A stretch of DNA of 44,367 nt from Kribbia dieselivorans NBRC 106261 (GTDB lineage Bacteria > Actinomycetota > Actinomycetes > Actinomycetales > Dermatophilaceae): positions 1-44,367 of the forward strand of contig NZ_BCRE01000070.1 in the NCBI RefSeq assembly GCF_001552435.1, read 5' to 3'. Under the pieces are notes generated by a model. It was given only the letters and a program-made list of their open reading frames with translations, was not told where the DNA came from and did not search any database. This document shows, in pieces, positions 36,215-44,367 of this stretch (within the stretch, counting starts at the first letter, position 1; every line of letters starts with the position of its first letter). Both the position numbers and the translations under genes were made by a program.

Positions 36215-36833
36215 TGGGCGGATTGTGGAGCGGGCGGGTACGGGCCTGGGCGTGACGCGCGTACGACGCTGCCGCGCGGGCGCGCGTGCCGCAGGCCGGT
36301 GAACACCAATGGCGGCGCGGCCGGTCCTGGAGGAAGAACAGGGGGCAGTTCGGGGCCGGGCACGCCCGCAACTGCTGGGCGCGCGGGCCGCCGAGCAGTG
36401 TGAGCATGTCGGCGGAGATCATCGCCAGAGCGACCTCCGGGGTCGCTCCGTCCGCGTGCGCCCGGAGGTGCCAGACGCCCTCATCATCGGGTAGGAGTTG
36501 GGGAGACGACGGGATGCTGCGCGCGAACGCATTCAGCGCCTCCACCTCGACCGCCAAGGGTGGAAGTCCATCCGCGGCGCGGGCCCCGGCGGCGCGAATG
36601 ACGTCGCGAAGCTCGTGGAAGCGAATGACGAGGTTCTTGTTCACCACGCCGTCAGGCGTGTCAGCGCCGCCCGTGACACGCGGGCCAGCATCCTTCAGCC
36701 ACGACGCCAGGGCCGGCTCTGACTCGATCCCGTCGAACAGGCGCTTGCGGACGTTGAAGTGGGTGTTCGCCAGGTCCAGGGCGATCGAGTCGCCGATCAT
36801 CGGGGGCTTGCGCATTGTCTCGGACTCGGTCAC
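36192..36833 (-). CDS. CGNR zinc-finger (ABATE-domain) regulator
   Basis: The 213-aa protein has an N-terminal ABATE domain (from GDSIALDLANTHFNVRKRLF). A C-terminal CGNR-type zinc finger follows: CPAPNCPLFF, HWCSPACGTRARAAASYARH. The hallmark Asn is Thr here (CGTR). Such proteins are thought to be stress-responsive regulators in actinobacteria. GTG at 36833 follows TAGCGT by 6 nt with TTCTCA upstream, so the transcript is probably leaderless. It is divergent from the isochorismatase gene, and TTCTCACG boxes lie between. Its last codons lie in a dispersed repeat. Confidence 0.88.
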   Translation of the reverse strand: MTESETMRKPPMIGDSIALDLANTHFNVRKRLFDGIESEPALASWLKDAGPRVTGGADTPDGVVNKNLVIRFHELRDVIRAAGARAADGLPPLAVEVEALNAFARSIPSSPQLLPDDEGVWHLRAHADGATPEVALAMISADMLTLLGGPRAQQLRACPAPNCPLFFLQDRPRRHWCSPACGTRARAAASYARHAQARTRPLHNPPRSVTPTT

Positions 36834-36859
36834 ATCCTCACGCTACCACCAATTCGTAT

Positions 36860-36955
36860 CGTGAGAACAGCCGAACCCCGGGCGACTAGTCGAGGCACGA
36901 CACACCTCGGCCAACCTCTAGTTTCTCACGTTTAGTGTTGCTTCATTCGTGAGAA
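36860..36955. promoter_or_regulatory. TTCTCACG boxes between the CGNR and isochorismatase genes
   Basis: CGTGAGAA stands at 36860-36867 and 36948-36955, and its reverse complement TTCTCACG at 36923-36930. The last two form an inverted repeat separated by 17 bp. TTGCTT (36938-36943), a 17-bp spacer and TAGAAC (36961-36966) make a likely isochorismatase promoter with a box in its spacer. The first box overlaps the CGNR gene -35. The CGNR protein is the natural candidate for binding. Confidence 0.65.
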
Positions 36956-37014
36956 TCTGGTAGAACTGATGTTGCCTGGTCAGCGAACCAGGCTCCCTTC
37001 GAGAGAGGCACACC

Positions 37015-37665
37015 ATGTCCCTGAATCCCGCAGACACCGCTGTCGTCATCACCGACCCGCAGAACGACGTGCTGCGCGAGGGCAACCTCGTGTGAGGCTT
37101 GGTCGGCGAGAGCATCGCGGCCAACGAGACGATCCCGAACCTTCAGCGTCTTCTCGGCAGCGCCGATGAGCACGGCTTCACCGTCTTCGTGTCGCCGCAC
37201 TACTACTTCCCGACCGACCAGGGCTACGAGTTCGGTGGCCCCATCGAGACGATGATGAAGGAATCGGGGATGTTCGCACGTGGATCGCAGACCTCCGGCG
37301 AGGGCTTCACCGACTCCGGCGCTGACTGGCTGGACAGCCTCAAGCCCGTGATCGAGAACGGCCGCACCGTCGTCACGAGCCCCCACAAGGTCTTCGGCCC
37401 AGCCACCAACGACCTCATCCTGCAACTGCGCAAGCGCGGCATCCAGAAGATCTTCCTGGGCGGCATGTTGGCCAACCTCTGCGTCGAGTCCCACCTGCGA
37501 GACCTCATCGAGAACGGCTTCGAGGTCATCGTCGTCTCTGACGCGGTCGCGGCTCCCAACCACCCTGAGTTCGGCAACGGACTCGCCGCGGCCAACACCA
37601 ACTTCGGGTTCATCGCCAACGAGGTGATGACCACTGACGAGGCCGTCCGTCGGCTCTCCGAGTAA
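37015..37665 (+). pseudogene. Isochorismatase-family hydrolase with an internal TGA
   Basis: The frame encodes 216 codons of a cysteine hydrolase: TAVVITDPQNDVL holds the Asp, KVFGPATND is probably the Lys region, and GGMLANLCVESHLRDLIENG holds the nucleophile Cys. At 37093-37095 it reads TGA between NLV and GLVGES, where relatives have Trp; TGG to TGA is one base. The rest is intact up to TAA at 37663. A restart at TTG 37099 would lack the Asp of the triad. Real nonsense mutation, sequencing error and readthrough all remain possible. AGAGG lies 7 nt before the ATG. Confidence 0.8.
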
Positions 37666-37667
37666 CC

Positions 37668-37687
37668 CGGCACGTCGGGCCGTGCCG
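37668..37687 (+). terminator. Hairpin after the isochorismatase frame
   Basis: CGGCACG and CGTGCCG form a perfect 7-bp stem with a 6-nt loop, beginning 2 bp after the stop. There is no T-tract. Confidence 0.5.
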
Positions 37688-37907
37688 CCCCGGCGCCCCC
37701 GCCTGTGCTCTCGGCGGCGGGGCAACCCAGCAGGAGGCGCCCGCGCCGCAGCAGCCGTCCGCCGGCGGTTCGGTCCTCGAGATCCTCGGCGGACTGCTCG
37801 GCGCCGGACGTCGCTGACCGGATCGTCGAGCGACACTCACCCGCCGAAAGCCCGGATCTGAGTAGGCCAACCCTCGAGACGGGCGGTGCGCAGGCGGAGA
37901 CTGAACC
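37688..37907. other. Intergenic region with possible coding remnant
   Basis: From about 37730 a short plus-strand frame reads QQPSAGGSVLEILGGLLGAG and stops at 37815-37817. It has no start and looks like the tail of a lost gene, but I cannot name it. The rest shows nothing beyond the ribosome site of the next gene. Confidence 0.3.
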
Positions 37908-38411
37908 ATGGCACGCCTGCGCATCGCCCTTCTCGCCGCGAGTTTCGTGGCCGTCTCCGGGTGCGGCAACCTGATCGATCAACCCGAGCACGTGGGCCGA
38001 GTCGGTGTGAGCGTGACCGCCGATGGCACTCCGCTCATCATCGTGGTGCCGTGCCGCGCTGGGGTTGCGCAGGTCCTCATCCACGAGTCGCGCACCCCTG
38101 ACATGAGTCCGGACGAGCAGAACCGCGAGGTGGGTGTGTGGACCGCCGCCAGTCCCTCCAGTGAACCAACGGAGCTCCGCTTGGCATCTCCAGGACCAGC
38201 CTGGACTGGCGAGCCGGTTGTCGGCCCGAAGGGTGACACGGCGTGGATCGTGGATGCCACGTTTGCCGGGGAGGGCATGACGACGTTGGTTGGACCCAGC
38301 GTGTCGGCTGACGACCTTCGCGCGCTCGACGACGACAAGGTGCTCGTCGACAACCAGGGGAACGTCGAGGCGATCCCGCGAGCCGACCTCGACGGTGACT
38401 GCGGCCGCTGA
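37908..38411 (+). CDS. Small predicted lipoprotein of unknown function
   Basis: The 167-aa product starts with a typical lipoprotein signal (MARLRIALLAASFVAVSGC); lipobox VSGC makes Cys19 the mature N-terminus, so it should be membrane-anchored outside the cell. The mature part is mainly beta-like (VGRVGVSVTADGTPLIIVVP) and has Cys near 49 and at the end, which may pair. I do not recognise the family. GGAG lies 8 nt before the ATG at 37908. It converges on the alpha/beta hydrolase through repeat copy B. Confidence 0.8.
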   Translation: MARLRIALLAASFVAVSGCGNLIDQPEHVGRVGVSVTADGTPLIIVVPCRAGVAQVLIHESRTPDMSPDEQNREVGVWTAASPSSEPTELRLASPGPAWTGEPVVGPKGDTAWIVDATFAGEGMTTLVGPSVSADDLRALDDDKVLVDNQGNVEAIPRADLDGDCGR

Positions 38412-38422
38412 GCCCTGCTCCA

Positions 38423-38477
38423 CCCGCCGACATCGCCGGGCGGAGCGTCGTTCCTCACGTCGTCGGTGTGACGGACC
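38423..38477. repeat. 55-bp dispersed repeat, copy B
   Basis: Nearly the same as copy A at 36159-36214 (four substitutions and one indel). It lies between the lipoprotein and hydrolase gene ends and includes the last codons (SVTPTT) of the hydrolase. Confidence 0.9.
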
Positions 38478-39306
38478 GGACGCGGTCGATGATGGCGGCA
38501 GCGAGTTCCTGCGGTCGCTCGTCCGGGATCCAGTGTGAGGCGCCCTCGAGCACGACGAATTCGTAGGGGCCGGTGACGAACTCGCTGGAGTGCTCCGCCT
38601 GGGCGCGTCCGAGGGCAGCATCCCGCGTGCTCCACACCAGCGTGGTCGGCACGACGGTGGCTGGCCGCGGGTCCCGCATCGACAGTGGCAGCGCGCGGTA
38701 CCAGTTGAGACCGCCGGTCAGGGCCCCGTCCTCCACGATCTCGGAACGGTACCGAGCCAGCATCTCCTCGGTCATGCCGCCCTTGCGGAGGGCCGCTTGG
38801 GCGCGTCCGTCGGGATCGCTCAGCAGCCGTTCGGCAAGGACCGGGATGGAGAACAGGCCCATATACCAGGAGCGCTTCGCTTGTTTGCGGGTGCGCAGGG
38901 CGCGGGTGAAGGCCTGCGGGTGTCCGACGCTGACGGCGGTCAGTGAGGCGACCCGGTTTGGGTGTCTGGCCGCCACGCCCCACCCCACCATGGCGCCCCA
39001 GTCGTGGCCGACGACGTGGACGGGCTGGTCGATCACGTCGATGAGGGCGGCGGCATCGGCGACCAGCTCGCTGATCCGATAGGCGCGCACGGACCGCGGG
39101 CGTGCTCGTGGTGAGTATCCACGTTGGTCGGGCGCGAGCGTGCGCATCCCCGCCGCGTGCAGGATCTCGGACACGGATGCCCACGACGTCGCACGCTGCG
39201 GGAAACCATGCAACAGCACCACCGGTGGCCCGTCGATCGGGCCTGCGTCGACCACGTCGAACGTGTACCCATCACGGCTGAACTCGGTGATCCGCTGCCC
39301 ATTCAC
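38455..39306 (-). CDS. Alpha/beta hydrolase, epoxide-hydrolase-like
   Basis: The 283-aa hydrolase has PVVLLHGFPQRATSW (oxyanion region HGFP), APDQRGYSPRARP and the nucleophile elbow VVGHDWGAMVGWG. The nucleophile is Asp rather than Ser, as in epoxide hydrolases and haloalkane dehalogenases; the His is probably in EGASHWIPDE. I chose GTG at 39306 because GGAGGGA is 7 nt upstream; TTG at 39312 is an alternative. The C-terminus RSVTPTT is encoded by repeat copy B. Confidence 0.85.
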   Translation of the reverse strand: MNGQRITEFSRDGYTFDVVDAGPIDGPPVVLLHGFPQRATSWASVSEILHAAGMRTLAPDQRGYSPRARPRSVRAYRISELVADAAALIDVIDQPVHVVGHDWGAMVGWGVAARHPNRVASLTAVSVGHPQAFTRALRTRKQAKRSWYMGLFSIPVLAERLLSDPDGRAQAALRKGGMTEEMLARYRSEIVEDGALTGGLNWYRALPLSMRDPRPATVVPTTLVWSTRDAALGRAQAEHSSEFVTGPYEFVVLEGASHWIPDERPQELAAAIIDRVRSVTPTT

Positions 39307-39433
39307 TGCCAAGTCCCTCCGACGACCTTCGGGCCAACCTTGTGTTCAGCCGCTGCCTCTCAGAATGACTGACAGCGGCCGGCAACGAGGCGTTTCGGGC
39401 CAGAGGCCCAAGGACGCCTTGTATCCTAAAGGG

Positions 39434-39880
39434 GTGGCCAACGTCACTGGGAGTGTGCGGATCGTCGCGCCGCTGGACAAGGTCTTCGACACGGTGGCCG
39501 ATTCACGCAACGAGCCTTCGTTCAACGCCGCGATGACTGAGGTCGAGTTGCTCACGCCTGAGCCGATCGGACTGGGCACCAGATTCCATGCACGCATGGG
39601 CCGCGCTGGCATGGACATGTTCGTGGAGCTGACCCAGTTCGACCCACCCCATCGGCTGGGTTCGCTGACCACCAGCGCGATGATGGAGACCTCCGGGACG
39701 CTGACCTTTGCCTCAGAGGAAGACGCCACGCTGATGGTGTGGGACTGGCAGGTACGCCCCAAGGGATGGTTCCGCATCCTCGGCCCCCTGGTGGGGCCGC
39801 TCGGTCGGCGTATGGAGCGCAAGATCTGGACCGCCCTCAAACGCAAACTTGAGGCCCCCGACAGCACTGACCCGGCATGA
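39434..39880 (+). CDS. SRPBCC-family protein
   Basis: The 148-aa product is a polyketide cyclase/START-like protein of the SRPBCC superfamily: GSVRIVAPLDKVFDTVADSR at the start, LGTRFHARMGRAG, and a terminal amphipathic helix GPLGRRMERKIWTALKRKLE. A ligand-binding role is likely, without a predictable ligand. GTG at 39434 is preceded at 6 nt by TATCCT, so the mRNA may be leaderless. The longer in-frame upstream stretch is antisense to the hydrolase gene. Confidence 0.8.
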   Translation: MANVTGSVRIVAPLDKVFDTVADSRNEPSFNAAMTEVELLTPEPIGLGTRFHARMGRAGMDMFVELTQFDPPHRLGSLTTSAMMETSGTLTFASEEDATLMVWDWQVRPKGWFRILGPLVGPLGRRMERKIWTALKRKLEAPDSTDPA

Positions 39881-39936
39881 AGGTTCCGAGTGCGCATGGC
39901 GGTCAGGAATGGCAGTCAGACTCCCCCGAAGAAGCA

Positions 39937-39974
39937 TCAGGAGCCGTTCCAGATTCCTCCGAAACGGCCCCTGA
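39937..39974. terminator. Bidirectional stem-loop between the SRPBCC gene and tRNA-Pro
   Basis: TCAGG-A-GCCGTT (39937-39948) pairs with AACGGC-C-CCTGA (39963-39974), giving 11 pairs and one mismatch over a 14-nt loop. It can end the tRNA transcript and the converging SRPBCC transcript. Confidence 0.65.
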
Positions 39975-39992
39975 CCTGCGGTCTTGCCTCTG

Positions 39993-40066
<74 letters not shown>

Positions 40067-40153
40067 TTGCCCTGCGGCGGTGAACCGCAGCGCGACAGCC
40101 AAGATTAACGCACGAAGGCCCGGAGTCTCGAATCGACCCCCCACGTGTCTCAC

Positions 40154-42331
40154 TCAGCGGCGCGAACGCTTCTCCCGCACGCGAACCGAGATCTCGATCG
40201 GGCTGCCCTCGAACCCGAACGCCTCGCGCAACCGGCGCTCGATGAAGCGCCGGTAACCCGCCTCCAGGAACCCCGACGCGAAGATGACGAACCGCGGCGG
40301 CCGCGTGCTGGCCTGCGTGCCGAACAGGATGCGCGGCTGCTTGCCCCCACGCACCGGGTGCGGATGCGCCGCGACGATCTCACCGAGGAAGGCGTTCAGG
40401 CGCGACGTCGGGATACGCCGATCCCAGCTGTCCAGCGCCGTCTCCAGCGCCGGCACGAGCTTCTGCACGTTGCGCCCCGTCTGCGCCGAGATGTTGACCC
40501 GCGGCGCCCACTGCACCTGCACCAGTTCGCGCTCGATCTCCCGCTCGAGGTAGTAACGACGCTCCTCGTCGAGCAGGTCCCACTTGTTGTACGCGATGAC
40601 CAGCGCCCGGCCGGTGTCGACGACCTGGGAGATGACGCGCAGGTCCTGCTCGGCGATCGCCTCATCGGCGTCGATGAGCACCACCGCGACCTCGGCCTTC
40701 TCCAGCGCCGTCTGCGTGCGCAGAGAGGCATAGAAGTCGGCCCCACGGGTCTGGTGCACCCGACGCCGGATGCCGGCGGTGTCGACGAAACGCCACTGCT
40801 TGCCGCCGAGCTCGATGATCTCGTCGACCGGGTCGCGGGTGGTGCCGGCGACGTTGTCGACGACGACGCGGTCCTCCCCCGCCAGCTTGTTGAGCAGGCT
40901 CGACTTGCCGACGTTCGGCCGCCCGATCAGCGCAACGCGCCGCAGCCCGTCGCCCGAGCCCTTGCCGGGCGTGTGCTGGGCCACCTCGGGCAGCACGTCG
41001 AGCACCGCGTCGAGCGCGTCGCCAGTCCCCCGCCCGTGCAGCGCCGAGACCGGGAACGGTTCGCCCAGACCGAGATTCCACAGCGCGTACGCATCGGCCT
41101 CGAACCGCTGGTCATCGACCTTGTTCGCCGCGAGCACGACCGGCTTGCCGCTGCGCCGCAGCAGTTTGACCACGGCCTCGTCGTCATCGGTGGCGCCGAC
41201 GCGGGCGTCGACGACGAACAGCACGACGTCGGCCAGGTCGACCGCGATCTCGGCCTGCTCGGCCACCCGCAGGTGAATCCCGGTCGCGTCCAGGGCCCAC
41301 CCGCCGGTGTCGACCAACGTGAACCGGCGCCCGGCCCATTCGGCGTCGTACGAGACCCGGTCACGGGTCACGCCGGGCACGTCCTCCACGACCGCCTCAC
41401 GGCGCCGCAGGATCCGGTTGACGAGCGTCGACTTGCCGACGTTGGGTCGCCCGACGACGGCGACGACCGGCAGCGGCCCCTCCCACACCTCGTCCTTGAG
41501 CCCGATCTCGGCCTCGAGCAGCGCCCGGTCCTCGTCCGAGAGATCGAACTCCTCCAGCCCGGTGCGCAGCGCCTGCTCCAGCGCCACCGCCTGCTCGTCA
41601 TCGGGGGCGGCCCACCCGGACATGTCGACCTCGTCCGAACCGCGCTCCGCCACAACCTCGCTCACGGCCTGCTGCACCGCCGCGATGCTCTCCTCGAGCG
41701 ACAGCGACGACGTGTCGATGGTGATGACGCCATCGGCGGCCATGCGGAATTCGCTGACGGCACTGTCCTGGGCGTCGCGCTCGACGACCTCGGTGCGCGT
41801 CGCCTCGATCGACTGCTCGTCGGCCTCACCGCGCACCTCCAGGGCACGTCGGCGCAGGCGGGCGTCCTCGTCGGCGGTGAGCAGGATGCGCACGTCGGCG
41901 TCGGGCGCGACCACCGTGGTGATGTCGCGCCCCTCGGCCACAACCGCGCCGCGCTCCGCCGCGATCGAGGCGATGAGGTCACGCTGACGCTGCTGCAACA
42001 CCGGTCGCATGAGGGTGTTGGTCGCGATCGCCGAAACGGTCTGGCTGATTTCCGGAGTACGGATCGCCTGGGTGATGTCGGTGTCGCCGACGTGCACGTG
42101 GGGCTGGGTCGGGTCCGTGCCCAACTCCAGCGGGAAGGTGCGCGCGGCCTGCGCGACGGCCTCGTGATCGGCTGCGTCGATGCCCTGCTCGCGGCACCAC
42201 CAGGTCAGGGCCCGGTACATCGCGCCGGTGTCGAGGTACCCGCCGGCGAGGTGCTCGGCGACGGCCTTGCTGACGGTCGACTTGCCGGAACCGGACGGGC
42301 CGTCGATCGCGACGACGATGGGGGTGCTCAT
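40154..42331 (-). CDS. Bifunctional cytidylate kinase / GTPase Der
   Basis: This 725-aa fusion has cytidylate kinase at the N-terminus (about 1-225; P-loop [14 protein letters not shown]). A linker of about 50 residues follows, then Der/EngA with two G domains: [12 protein letters not shown] with DTGG and NKVD, and [12 protein letters not shown] with DTAG and NKWD. A C-terminal KH-like domain follows ([11 protein letters not shown]). It phosphorylates CMP/dCMP and assists 50S ribosome assembly. Such fusions are known in several actinobacteria. The ATG at 42331 lies where homology begins; TAGGCT is 8 nt upstream. A GTG start at 42361 adds ten residues. Confidence 0.95.
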   Translation of the reverse strand: MSTPIVVAIDGPSGSGKSTVSKAVAEHLAGGYLDTGAMYRALTWWCREQGIDAADHEAVAQAARTFPLELGTDPTQPHVHVGDTDITQAIRTPEISQTVSAIATNTLMRPVLQQRQRDLIASIAAERGAVVAEGRDITTVVAPDADVRILLTADEDARLRRRALEVRGEADEQSIEATRTEVVERDAQDSAVSEFRMAADGVITIDTSSLSLEESIAAVQQAVSEVVAERGSDEVDMSGWAAPDDEQAVALEQALRTGLEEFDLSDEDRALLEAEIGLKDEVWEGPLPVVAVVGRPNVGKSTLVNRILRRREAVVEDVPGVTRDRVSYDAEWAGRRFTLVDTGGWALDATGIHLRVAEQAEIAVDLADVVLFVVDARVGATDDDEAVVKLLRRSGKPVVLAANKVDDQRFEADAYALWNLGLGEPFPVSALHGRGTGDALDAVLDVLPEVAQHTPGKGSGDGLRRVALIGRPNVGKSSLLNKLAGEDRVVVDNVAGTTRDPVDEIIELGGKQWRFVDTAGIRRRVHQTRGADFYASLRTQTALEKAEVAVVLIDADEAIAEQDLRVISQVVDTGRALVIAYNKWDLLDEERRYYLEREIERELVQVQWAPRVNISAQTGRNVQKLVPALETALDSWDRRIPTSRLNAFLGEIVAAHPHPVRGGKQPRILFGTQASTRPPRFVIFASGFLEAGYRRFIERRLREAFGFEGSPIEISVRVREKRSRR

Positions 42332-42373
42332 GAGGGGCAAGCCTAATCGCCCGGCGCGCACCGCCTCACATCC

Positions 42374-43483
42374 TCAGTCGTGCACCTGCCACCCGCGGGT
42401 GCTCAACTCCTCCTCGAGACGCAACTGGGCGGCCGGCAGCACCGCGACGTCGGCGACACCGAACGGGATGCCCAGACCATGTTCGAGACGCAGATCCTCG
42501 ATGTTGATGTCGGCCTCGCCGATGTCGTTGAGCAGTCGCGCGAGTTGGCCCGGCTCATCGGGCACGAGCACCGACACGACCGCGTACTGGGTCGGGGCGG
42601 AGCCGTGTTTGCCCGGGATGCGCGCGCGCCCCAGGTTGCCCGCCGCGATGGTCCGGGCGAGAACCGCCCGGGCCCCGGGGGCGTCGCGGTCGAGCCCGTC
42701 GCCGAGGTCGTCCAAGGCGGTGACGACCTCGGCCAGGTCGGCGGCGACGTCGGCCAGGACCGTCCGCACCGCCGGGGCGTTGCCCGACAGGATCTGCGTC
42801 CACAGCCCCGGGTCGCTCGCAGCAATCCGGGTGACGTCGCGCACGCCTGGGCCGGCCAGTCCGATGGCGGCCTCGGTCAGGTCCTCGAGGCGGGCCGCGA
42901 CGAGCGAGGCCGCTACCTGCGGTACATGCGAGACCGCCGCGACCGCCGCGTCGTGTTCGGCCGCGCCCAAGGTCGTCACCGCTGCCCCGACTGCGTCGGC
43001 GATTGCGCGTACCGCTGCGGTGGCTCGCGGGTCGGAGCCATCGTGGGGACACAACACCCACGCCCGGCCCTCGAACAGGTCGCCGCGCGCGGCGATGGCG
43101 CCACTGCGCTCCCGCCCGGCCATGGGGTGACTGCCGACATACCGGCCCAGGTCGACCCCGAGGCGCTGCAGATCGGCGAGCACCACACCCTTGACCGAGG
43201 CGACGTCGGTGATGAACGCCCCGGACCAGCGGTCCAGCGCCTGGGCGACGAGCATCGGGGTGACGTCCGGCGGAGCTGCGACGACGACGAGCTCGGGCGC
43301 GATCGGCTCGTTCACGCTGCCGGCGCCGAGATCACGGGCCAGCGACGCCGCGGTGATCGACTGGTCCTCCACGGTCACGCTCGCCCCGGCTCGGGTCAGG
43401 GCGATGCCCAGGCTCGCGCCGATCAGGCCCGTGCCGACGATGTGGACCGAGGGCAGGGTCGCCCCGCCACTCGACTCGCTCAC
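42374..43483 (-). CDS. tyrA: Prephenate dehydrogenase with ACT domain
   Basis: The 369-aa enzyme oxidatively decarboxylates prephenate to 4-hydroxyphenylpyruvate in tyrosine synthesis. The NAD-binding VHIVGTGLIGASLG is near 13-26, the substrate region YVGSHPMAGRERSG follows, and VSHVPQVAASL is in the helical domain. A C-terminal ACT domain (VVSVLVPDEPGQLARLLNDI) should give amino-acid feedback control. GTG at 43483 overlaps the rluB stop (GTGA), so they are coupled. Confidence 0.94.
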   Translation of the reverse strand: MSESSGGATLPSVHIVGTGLIGASLGIALTRAGASVTVEDQSITAASLARDLGAGSVNEPIAPELVVVAAPPDVTPMLVAQALDRWSGAFITDVASVKGVVLADLQRLGVDLGRYVGSHPMAGRERSGAIAARGDLFEGRAWVLCPHDGSDPRATAAVRAIADAVGAAVTTLGAAEHDAAVAAVSHVPQVAASLVAARLEDLTEAAIGLAGPGVRDVTRIAASDPGLWTQILSGNAPAVRTVLADVAADLAEVVTALDDLGDGLDRDAPGARAVLARTIAAGNLGRARIPGKHGSAPTQYAVVSVLVPDEPGQLARLLNDIGEADINIEDLRLEHGLGIPFGVADVAVLPAAQLRLEEELSTRGWQVHD

Positions 43484-44367
43484 AGACCGGCCGCCTTGTA
43501 CAGCGCGTCGATCTCGGTGGAGTTCAGCACCCGCCACTTGCCCGGCTTGGTGTCGCCGAGGTGGACCGGCCCGACCTGGGTGCGCACGAGGTTGAGCACC
43601 GGGTGGCCGACCGCCTCGAGCATGCGCCGCACGATGTGGTTGCGGCCCTCATGCAGCACGACCTCGACCAGCGCCTTGCCCGGCCGCGAGTCGACGAGCT
43701 TGAACGAATCGACCTTGACCGGTCCGTCCTCCAGTTCGATGCCGGCGCGCAGTCGCTTGCCCAGGTCGCGCGGCACCGGACCGGGCACCTCGGCCAGGTA
43801 CGTCTTCTGCACCCCGTACTGCGGGTGCTGCAGCCGGTGGGCGAGGTCGCCGTCGTTGGTGAGCAGCAGCAGCCCCTCGGTGTTCGCGTCGAGCCGGCCG
43901 ACGTGGAAGAGCCGTTCGTTGCGCGTGCCGAGGTAGTCACCGATGTCGATCCGGCCGAGTTCGTCGTTCATCGAGGTCACGACGTTGAGCGGCTTGTTGA
44001 AGGCCAGGTACACGCGCGAGGTGTCGAGTTGGACCCGCTCGCCGTCGACCTTGACGATCTGGGTCAGCGGATCGACGCGCACGCCGAGTTCGGTGACGAT
44101 CTGGCCGTCGACCTCGACGCGGCCTTGGGAGATCAGTTCCTCGCACGCCCGGCGCGACCCGACCCCGGCCGCGGCGAGCAGTTTCTGCAGCCGGGTACCG
44201 GTCGGGTTGTGGACGTCGACCCGCTCCTCGGGTCGCTCCCGCGGGAAGCCCGTGGGCTGGCCGAGGCGGGTCTTGCCGGAGCCCGGTGTGTCGGGTCGTG
44301 CGGGACGGCCCGGCTGACCTGGTCGGCGCGCCCCGGGACGGCCCACTCCCCCGGCCCTGGCGGCGCC
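43480..44367 (-). CDS. rluB: 23S rRNA pseudouridine synthase RluB-type (5' end beyond the window)
   Basis: The visible part encodes an S4 RNA-binding domain (RLQKLLAAAGVGSRRACEEL) and an RsuA/RluB-type catalytic domain with the Asp in HVGRLDANTEGLLLLTNDGD, ending HEGRNHIVRRMLEAVGHPV. It modifies 23S rRNA. The N-terminus is Pro/Gly/Arg-rich, as in actinobacterial homologues. The frame stays open to the window edge, so the true start may lie beyond it; GTG at 44346 is one candidate. tyrA follows by overlap. Confidence 0.93.
   Translation of the reverse strand, partial: GAARAGGVGRPGARRPGQPGRPARPDTPGSGKTRLGQPTGFPRERPEERVDVHNPTGTRLQKLLAAAGVGSRRACEELISQGRVEVDGQIVTELGVRVDPLTQIVKVDGERVQLDTSRVYLAFNKPLNVVTSMNDELGRIDIGDYLGTRNERLFHVGRLDANTEGLLLLTNDGDLAHRLQHPQYGVQKTYLAEVPGPVPRDLGKRLRAGIELEDGPVKVDSFKLVDSRPGKALVEVVLHEGRNHIVRRMLEAVGHPVLNLVRTQVGPVHLGDTKPGKWRVLNSTEIDALYKAAGL

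Noticed and set aside
37093-37095. Selenocysteine at the in-frame TGA of isochorismatase
   Set aside because: The position corresponds to Trp rather than Cys in relatives and is not catalytic, and I see no reason for a selenocysteine insertion element; mutation or error is simpler.
37730-37817. Short plus-strand coding-like stretch (QQPSAGGSVLEILGGLLGAG...)
   Set aside because: It could be the tail of a lost helicase- or DUF-type gene, but it is too short and lacks a start, so I give no name.
40145-42346. 733-codon open frame opposite cmk-der
   Set aside because: Antisense to a gene with clear kinase and GTPase motifs; no domain of its own.

Overview
The window is high-GC DNA from an actinobacterium, most probably a Micrococcales member (Dermatophilaceae/Intrasporangiaceae-like, which is inference). 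The clearest marker is the run pgsA - DUF881 - small basic protein - DUF881 - gcvH - garA - ftsR (MerR) - bifunctional nuclease - merR - gcvP at 16051 to 7314. This matches the order around M. tuberculosis Rv1822-Rv1832. A fused cytidylate kinase/Der GTPase, a luciferase-like (LLM) oxidoreductase, frequent GTG/TTG starts and many apparently leaderless genes point the same way.

Layout. 1-5.8 kb: polyphosphate kinase 2, a DUF4031-HD protein, an operon of Nudix hydrolase, Yip1-like membrane protein and alpha/beta-hydrolase-like protein, a YciO-type Sua5/YrdC protein and a histidine phosphatase. 5.8-16.6 kb: one long minus-strand block with a GCS2 carboxylate-amine ligase translationally coupled to gcvP, then the conserved cluster above that joins glycine cleavage, control of 2-oxoglutarate metabolism, division genes and phospholipid synthesis, and an amphi-Trp protein upstream. 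16.8-17.5 kb: bacterioferritin-associated ferredoxin and bacterioferritin behind a DtxR/IdeR-like iron box. 17.5-26.6 kb: an OYE-family oxidoreductase, a lysophospholipase-like hydrolase, an unrecognised 11-TM protein, an ALDH7-type dehydrogenase converging on a fused E1 alpha-beta 2-oxo acid dehydrogenase, and a lipoprotein serpin. 26.6-39.9 kb is the accessory part: MarR/protoglobin, ArsR/SRPBCC, a type B esterase, the scar of a decayed TetR/DUF4386 pair, a NarL-type two-component system, a thioesterase, a GTPase, a VapBC/FitAB toxin-antitoxin pair, an LLM oxidoreductase facing a His-rich hemerythrin, a CGNR regulator facing an isochorismatase interrupted by a stop, a lipoprotein, an epoxide-hydrolase-like protein and an SRPBCC protein. 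40.0-44.4 kb: tRNA-Pro(GGG), then the core genes cmk-der, tyrA and rluB (rluB runs to the window edge).

The most interesting features are: (i) a MarR regulator with a four-Cys tail divergent from a protoglobin, with two copies of a perfect operator around a TTGACA promoter; (ii) a 55-56 bp repeat at two distant convergent gene ends that gives two unrelated proteins the same C-terminus, with a core motif recurring through the window and inside gcvP; (iii) a CGNR regulator/isochorismatase pair sharing TTCTCACG boxes, the enzyme carrying TGA where Trp is expected; (iv) a hemerythrin with ten His in its first 15 residues and an FNR-type palindrome upstream; (v) a bacterioferritin with Asp replacing the ferroxidase His. 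About a dozen genes have TANNNT 6-8 nt before the start codon, and I used this to choose starts.
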